The notes under the pieces were generated by a model that did no database searches, was not told where the DNA came from, and worked only from the letters and a program-made list of their open reading frames with translations. Made by a program: the position numbers and the translations under genes. A DNA stretch of 64,000 nt from Acidovorax sp. 69 (GTDB lineage: Bacteria; Pseudomonadota; Gammaproteobacteria; Burkholderiales; Burkholderiaceae_C), in contig NZ_PGEP01000001.1 in assembly GCF_002797445.1 (NCBI RefSeq), positions 3,658,501 to 3,722,500 of the forward strand. The letters are read 5' to 3'. Shown piece by piece: positions 60,214 through 64,000 of the stretch (positions are counted from its first letter, which is position 1; each line of letters starts with the position of its first letter).

Positions 60214-63003
60214 TCAACCTGTGTTGCGCAGCCCCGCTGCGATCCCGTTGATAGAGATGTGAATCCCCGTCTGCACCCGTTCATCGCTCTGCCCGGCGCG
60301 CCAGCGGCGTACCAACTCCACCTGCAAGTGGTGCAGTGGGTCGATGTACGGGAAGCGGTGTTTGATGGAGCGCGCCAGCGCCGTGTTGTGCGTCAGACGC
60401 TGCTTGTCGCCGGTGATGCGCGTCAGCGCATCGGCCGTGCGGTGCCATTCGGCCTCGATGCTGGTGAACACCTTTTTGCGCAAACGGGCATCGGTGACCA
60501 ACTCGCTGTAGCGTGAGGCCAGGGCCAGGTCGCTTTTGGCCAGCACCATGTCCATGTTGGACAGCAGGGTGCGAAAGAACGGCCACTGGCGGTACATCTT
60601 TTGCAGCAGGGCCAACTGGCTCTTGGGGTCTTTGCCTTCCAGGTTCACAAAGGCCTCAACGGCCGAGCCAAAACCGTACCAGCCGGGCAGCGTGAGGCGG
60701 CACTGGCCCCAACTGAAGCCCCAGGGGATGGCGCGCAGGTCTTCGATCTTCTGGCTGGCCTTGCGGCTGGCGGGGCGCGAGCCGATGTTCAGCTCGGCGA
60801 TCTCGCGGATGGGGGTGGAGTTGAAGAAATACTCGGTAAAGCCAGGGGTTTCGTAGACCAGCGCGCGGTAGCTGCCCATGCTGGCCAGCGAGAGCTGCGC
60901 GGCAGCATCCAGAAAAGCCTTGGTCGCTGGCTTGGTGGGCTGCAGCAGCGTGGCTTCGAGCGTGGCAGCCACCAGGGTTTCGAGGTTGCGGCGGCCGATC
61001 TCGGGGTTGGCGTATTTGGAGGCGATGACTTCGCCCTGCTCCGTCAGGCGGATCTGCCCGCGCACGGTGCCGGGGGGCTGGGCCAGGATGGCCTGGTAGC
61101 TGGGGCCACCGCCCCGGCCCACCGTGCCGCCCCGGCCGTGGAACATGCGCAGCTGGATGCCGTGGCTGGTGGCCAGTTCGTCGAACAGATCCACCAGCGC
61201 GATCTCGGCGCGGTACAGCTCCCAGTTGCTGGTGAAGATGCCGCCGTCCTTGTTGCTGTCGCTGTAGCCGAGCATGATGTCCTGCTCACCCCCGCTGCGC
61301 TGCACCAGCGCGGCCACACCGGGCAGCGCATAGAACTCGCGCATGATGGGCGCGGCATTGCGCAGGTCTTCAATGGTTTCAAACAGCGGCACCACGATGA
61401 GGTGGTTCTTGGACTCCACGTCCAGGGTACCGTTCATCAGGCCCACTTCCTTTTGCAGCAGCAGCACTTCGAGCAAGTCGCTCACCGTTTCGGTGTGGCT
61501 GATGATGTAGTGGCGGATGGCTTCATGGCCGAAGCGCTCGCGCATGACCCGGGCCGTTTCAAAGATGGCCAGCTCGCCCTGGGCGTGGGCCGAATACTCG
61601 GCGCCCACCACACGCAGCGGGCGCGCGTCGTTGAGCAGCTTGATGAGCAGCGCGCGTTTGGCAGCCTCCTGAAGGCTGGCATAGTTCGGCTCGATGCGGG
61701 CTGCAGCCAGCAACTCGGCCACCACTTCTTCGTGTTTGTCGGAGCTTTGGCGCAGATCCACCGTGGCCAGGTGAAAACCAAACACCTGCACGGCACGAAT
61801 CAGCGGATGCAGGCGCTCGGCGGCCAGAGACTGGCCATGGTGCGACTTGAGGGACGCTTCGATCACCCGCAGGTCGGCCAAAAACTCTTCGGGGCTGGCG
61901 TATGCGTTTTGTGGTGCCACAGCGTGGCGCGCGGCTTCGCCACCCGTCAGGTCCTTGAGCGAAGCGGCCAGGCGGGCATAAATACCGGTGAGCGCACGGC
62001 GGTAGGGCTCGTCGACGCGGTGTTCATTGGTGTCGGGTGAGCGCAGGGCCAGCGCCTCCATCTCGGCAGACACCTGCACCAGGCGCGCCGACAGCGACAG
62101 CTCGCCGCCCAGGTAGTGCACCTCCGTCAGGTAGTGGCGCAGGGCCACCTCGGCCTGGCGGCCCAGGGCGTATTGCAGGGTCTGTGCGGTGACATTGGGG
62201 TTGCCGTCGCGGTCGCCACCAATCCATTGGCCCATGCGCAGAAAGCTGTGCACGGGGTACTGGCCCAGTTCGTTCTCCAGATCGGCGTAGATCTTGGGGA
62301 TCTCGCGCAGAAAGGTGGCTTCGTAATAAGAGAGGGCGTTCTCGATCTCGTCGGCCACGGTGAGCTTGCTATAGCGCAGCAGGCGTGTTTGCCACAACTG
62401 GGCCACACGGGCGCGCAGCAGGGCCTCGTTGGCGGCCAGCTCGCGCGGCGTGAGCGCGTCTTTGGCGCTGTTGTAGAGCTGGGCCCGCACCTGAATGTCG
62501 TCGCGCACGGCCAGCAGCTGGGCGATGTCGCGCTCGGCGTCCAGAATGCTCTTGCGCTGCACTTCGGTGGGGTGGGCCGTGAGCACAGGGGCCACGTAGC
62601 TGCCCGCCAGCGTCTGCGAAATCGTCTTGGGCGCAATGCCCGCCCAGCGCAGGCGCGACAGGGCCACCTCGATGCTGCCCTCTTGCGTGTCGCCCGCGCG
62701 CTCGTGCACGGCGCGGCGACGGATGTGGTGGCGGTCTTCGGCCAGGTTGGCCAGGTGGCTGAAATAGGTAAAGGCGCGGATCACGCTCACCGTCTGGTCG
62801 CCAGACAGCGACTTGAGCAGCTTCTTGAGCGCACGGTCGGCCTCCTGGTCGGCGTCGCGCCGGAAGGCCACAGAGAGCTTGCGCACCTGCTCAACGAGTT
62901 CGTAGGCGTCCACCCCTTCCTGCTCACGAATCACATCACCCAGAATGCGCCCCAGCAGGCGGATGTCGTCAATCAGGGGCTGGTCCTTGTCGGATCGTTT
63001 CAT
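60214..63003 (-). CDS. ppc: Phosphoenolpyruvate carboxylase
   Basis: A 929-residue PEP carboxylase. Catalytic motifs are [16 protein letters not shown] (active His), the glycine loop [24 protein letters not shown] and the C-terminal RNTG. It makes oxaloacetate from PEP and bicarbonate to refill the TCA cycle. The start at 63003 opens [18 protein letters not shown]; a frame open to 63087 is unconserved. It is divergent from hemC. Confidence 0.96.
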   Translation of the reverse strand: MKRSDKDQPLIDDIRLLGRILGDVIREQEGVDAYELVEQVRKLSVAFRRDADQEADRALKKLLKSLSGDQTVSVIRAFTYFSHLANLAEDRHHIRRRAVHERAGDTQEGSIEVALSRLRWAGIAPKTISQTLAGSYVAPVLTAHPTEVQRKSILDAERDIAQLLAVRDDIQVRAQLYNSAKDALTPRELAANEALLRARVAQLWQTRLLRYSKLTVADEIENALSYYEATFLREIPKIYADLENELGQYPVHSFLRMGQWIGGDRDGNPNVTAQTLQYALGRQAEVALRHYLTEVHYLGGELSLSARLVQVSAEMEALALRSPDTNEHRVDEPYRRALTGIYARLAASLKDLTGGEAARHAVAPQNAYASPEEFLADLRVIEASLKSHHGQSLAAERLHPLIRAVQVFGFHLATVDLRQSSDKHEEVVAELLAAARIEPNYASLQEAAKRALLIKLLNDARPLRVVGAEYSAHAQGELAIFETARVMRERFGHEAIRHYIISHTETVSDLLEVLLLQKEVGLMNGTLDVESKNHLIVVPLFETIEDLRNAAPIMREFYALPGVAALVQRSGGEQDIMLGYSDSNKDGGIFTSNWELYRAEIALVDLFDELATSHGIQLRMFHGRGGTVGRGGGPSYQAILAQPPGTVRGQIRLTEQGEVIASKYANPEIGRRNLETLVAATLEATLLQPTKPATKAFLDAAAQLSLASMGSYRALVYETPGFTEYFFNSTPIREIAELNIGSRPASRKASQKIEDLRAIPWGFSWGQCRLTLPGWYGFGSAVEAFVNLEGKDPKSQLALLQKMYRQWPFFRTLLSNMDMVLAKSDLALASRYSELVTDARLRKKVFTSIEAEWHRTADALTRITGDKQRLTHNTALARSIKHRFPYIDPLHHLQVELVRRWRAGQSDERVQTGIHISINGIAAGLRNTG

Positions 63004-63131
63004 GCAGGTGTCTCCGGAATGGATGGGGTGGCCCGGCGCCGCGTGCCTGCACGACCGCAGGCTGCACCAGCCCCAGTGCGGGCGCATGCTAGCATCCTGA
63101 GCCCCTGAATAATTACAAACAGGTTACGAAC

Positions 63132-64000
63132 TTGAGCGCCTTGCAAACACCCCCCATCGTCATCGCCACACGCGAAAGCCGCCTCGCGTTATGGCAGGCC
63201 GAGCATGTCAAAGCGCTGCTCGAGGCCCGTGGCCACAGCGTGCAACTGCTGGGCATGACGACCAAGGGCGATCAGATCCTGGACAAGTCGCTCAGCAAGG
63301 TGGGCGGCAAGGGCTTGTTTGTGAAAGAGCTGGAAGTGGCGCTGGAAGAGGGCCGCGCCGACATCGCCGTACATTCGCTCAAGGACGTGCCCATGGAGCT
63401 GCCCGAGGGTTTTGCCCTGGCCTGCGTGATGGAGCGCGAAGACCCGCGCGATGCGTTTGTCTCACCGAACTACCCGAACCTGGATGCCCTGCCACAAGGT
63501 GCCGTGGTGGGCACCTCCAGCCTGCGCCGCCAGGTGCTGCTGCAAGCCCTGCGGCCAGACCTGAAGATCGAACCCCTGCGCGGCAACCTGGACACCCGCC
63601 TGCGCAAGCTCGACGAAGGGCAATACGACGCCATCGTGCTGGCGGCAGCGGGCCTCAAACGGTTGGGCCTTGAAAGCCGCATCCGCGCCACCTTCGACCC
63701 CACCGCCATGCTGCCCGCGGCGGGCCAGGGCGCCTTGGGCATCGAGGTGCGCAGCGACCGCCAGGACCTCATCGACGCACTGGCACCCCTGGCGCACCAC
63801 GCCACCTGGCTGACCGTGGCCGCCGAGCGCGCCGTGAGCCGCGCCATGGGCGGCAGCTGCTCCATGCCTTTGGCAGCACACGGCGTACTGGCCGGCGGTG
63901 TGTTGCAGCTTGACGCGGCCTGGGGCGACCCCGACGGGCAAACGCCACTGGTGCGCGCACAGGCCAACGCCCCCGTCACAGCGCTGACGCAGGCCGAGGC
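63132..64000 (+). CDS. hemC: Porphobilinogen deaminase (hydroxymethylbilane synthase), 3' end beyond the window
   Basis: The visible 289 codons read [19 protein letters not shown], then the conserved [37 protein letters not shown] and [21 protein letters not shown]. The cysteine that carries the dipyrromethane cofactor is in [12 protein letters not shown] near residue 242. The likely start is TTG at 63132 (a second TTG follows at 63141); no in-frame ATG fits. It is the heme-pathway step after HemB. The stop lies outside the window. Confidence 0.94.
   Translation, partial: MSALQTPPIVIATRESRLALWQAEHVKALLEARGHSVQLLGMTTKGDQILDKSLSKVGGKGLFVKELEVALEEGRADIAVHSLKDVPMELPEGFALACVMEREDPRDAFVSPNYPNLDALPQGAVVGTSSLRRQVLLQALRPDLKIEPLRGNLDTRLRKLDEGQYDAIVLAAAGLKRLGLESRIRATFDPTAMLPAAGQGALGIEVRSDRQDLIDALAPLAHHATWLTVAAERAVSRAMGGSCSMPLAAHGVLAGGVLQLDAAWGDPDGQTPLVRAQANAPVTALTQAE

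Overview
The window is about 64 kb of GC-rich bacterial chromosome. It is densely coding on both strands and carries housekeeping genes of betaproteobacterial type: xseB-ispA-dxs, ppc, hemC, flhDC and ubiB. Together with short dispersed repeats built around GATAGCTACCAGCGCTT, this points to the Comamonadaceae (Acidovorax or a close relative). That placement is inferred from gene content and style, not from a database match. No rRNA, tRNA, CRISPR array, insertion sequence or prophage was recognised.

Layout. (1) 1-1172: 3' end of a LytS/AlgZ-type sensor kinase and its LytTR response regulator. (2) 1185-8471: a LysE exporter, then a tightly overlapping minus-strand run (SDR, flavin monooxygenase, bile-acid/sodium-type symporter, epimerase, EamA permease, lone ABC ATPase) facing an IclR regulator. 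(3) 8478-12109: two adjacent Tat-exported hydrolases, a transglutaminase-like protein and a small basic protein. (4) 12249-18332: a signalling island with a PAS histidine kinase, an orphan periplasmic binding protein, an HD-GYP protein and three response regulators, one with an excisionase-type DNA-binding domain and one with an Hpt-like domain. (5) 18593-28502: GST, XdhC, and a complete form II cox-type molybdenum hydroxylase cluster (coxS-coxL-coxM-coxD-coxE-coxG) facing an AcoR-like regulator that lacks an AAA+ domain. (6) 28630-44622: an oxyanion region. It holds ModE, a MerR-controlled DUF2938/flavodoxin/DUF2798 operon, an arsenic operon (arsR-arsI-arsC-acr3), modABC behind a clear ModE-type operator, an uncharacterised operon (saccharopine-dehydrogenase-like, SRPBCC, two membrane proteins), UbiB, and a tungstate-type ABC transporter (tupABC) with a divergent ModE-HTH/binding-protein regulator. 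(7) 44804-48861: a TRAP transporter whose binding protein is convergent to its permeases. (8) 49119-52319: xseB-ispA-dxs, with the dxs frame broken by one apparent missing base. (9) 52588-58709: Rieske oxygenase, EamA permease, thiosulfate/mercaptopyruvate sulfurtransferase, flhDC, an FlgO-like lipoprotein and a companion lipoprotein. (10) 58886-64000: AI-2E-family permease, PEP carboxylase and the 5' part of hemC.

A recurring theme is molybdenum: uptake (modABC), its regulator (ModE), a related oxyanion importer (tup), a molybdenum cofactor enzyme (CoxLMS) and a cofactor-handling XdhC lie within 25 kb. The signalling island is the best candidate for an undescribed circuit. Regulatory sites seen directly include a 19-bp-spacer MerR/SoxR-type promoter at 29925-29955, an 8+8 palindrome over the predicted modA start site, and a dyad between the divergent arms of the signalling island.
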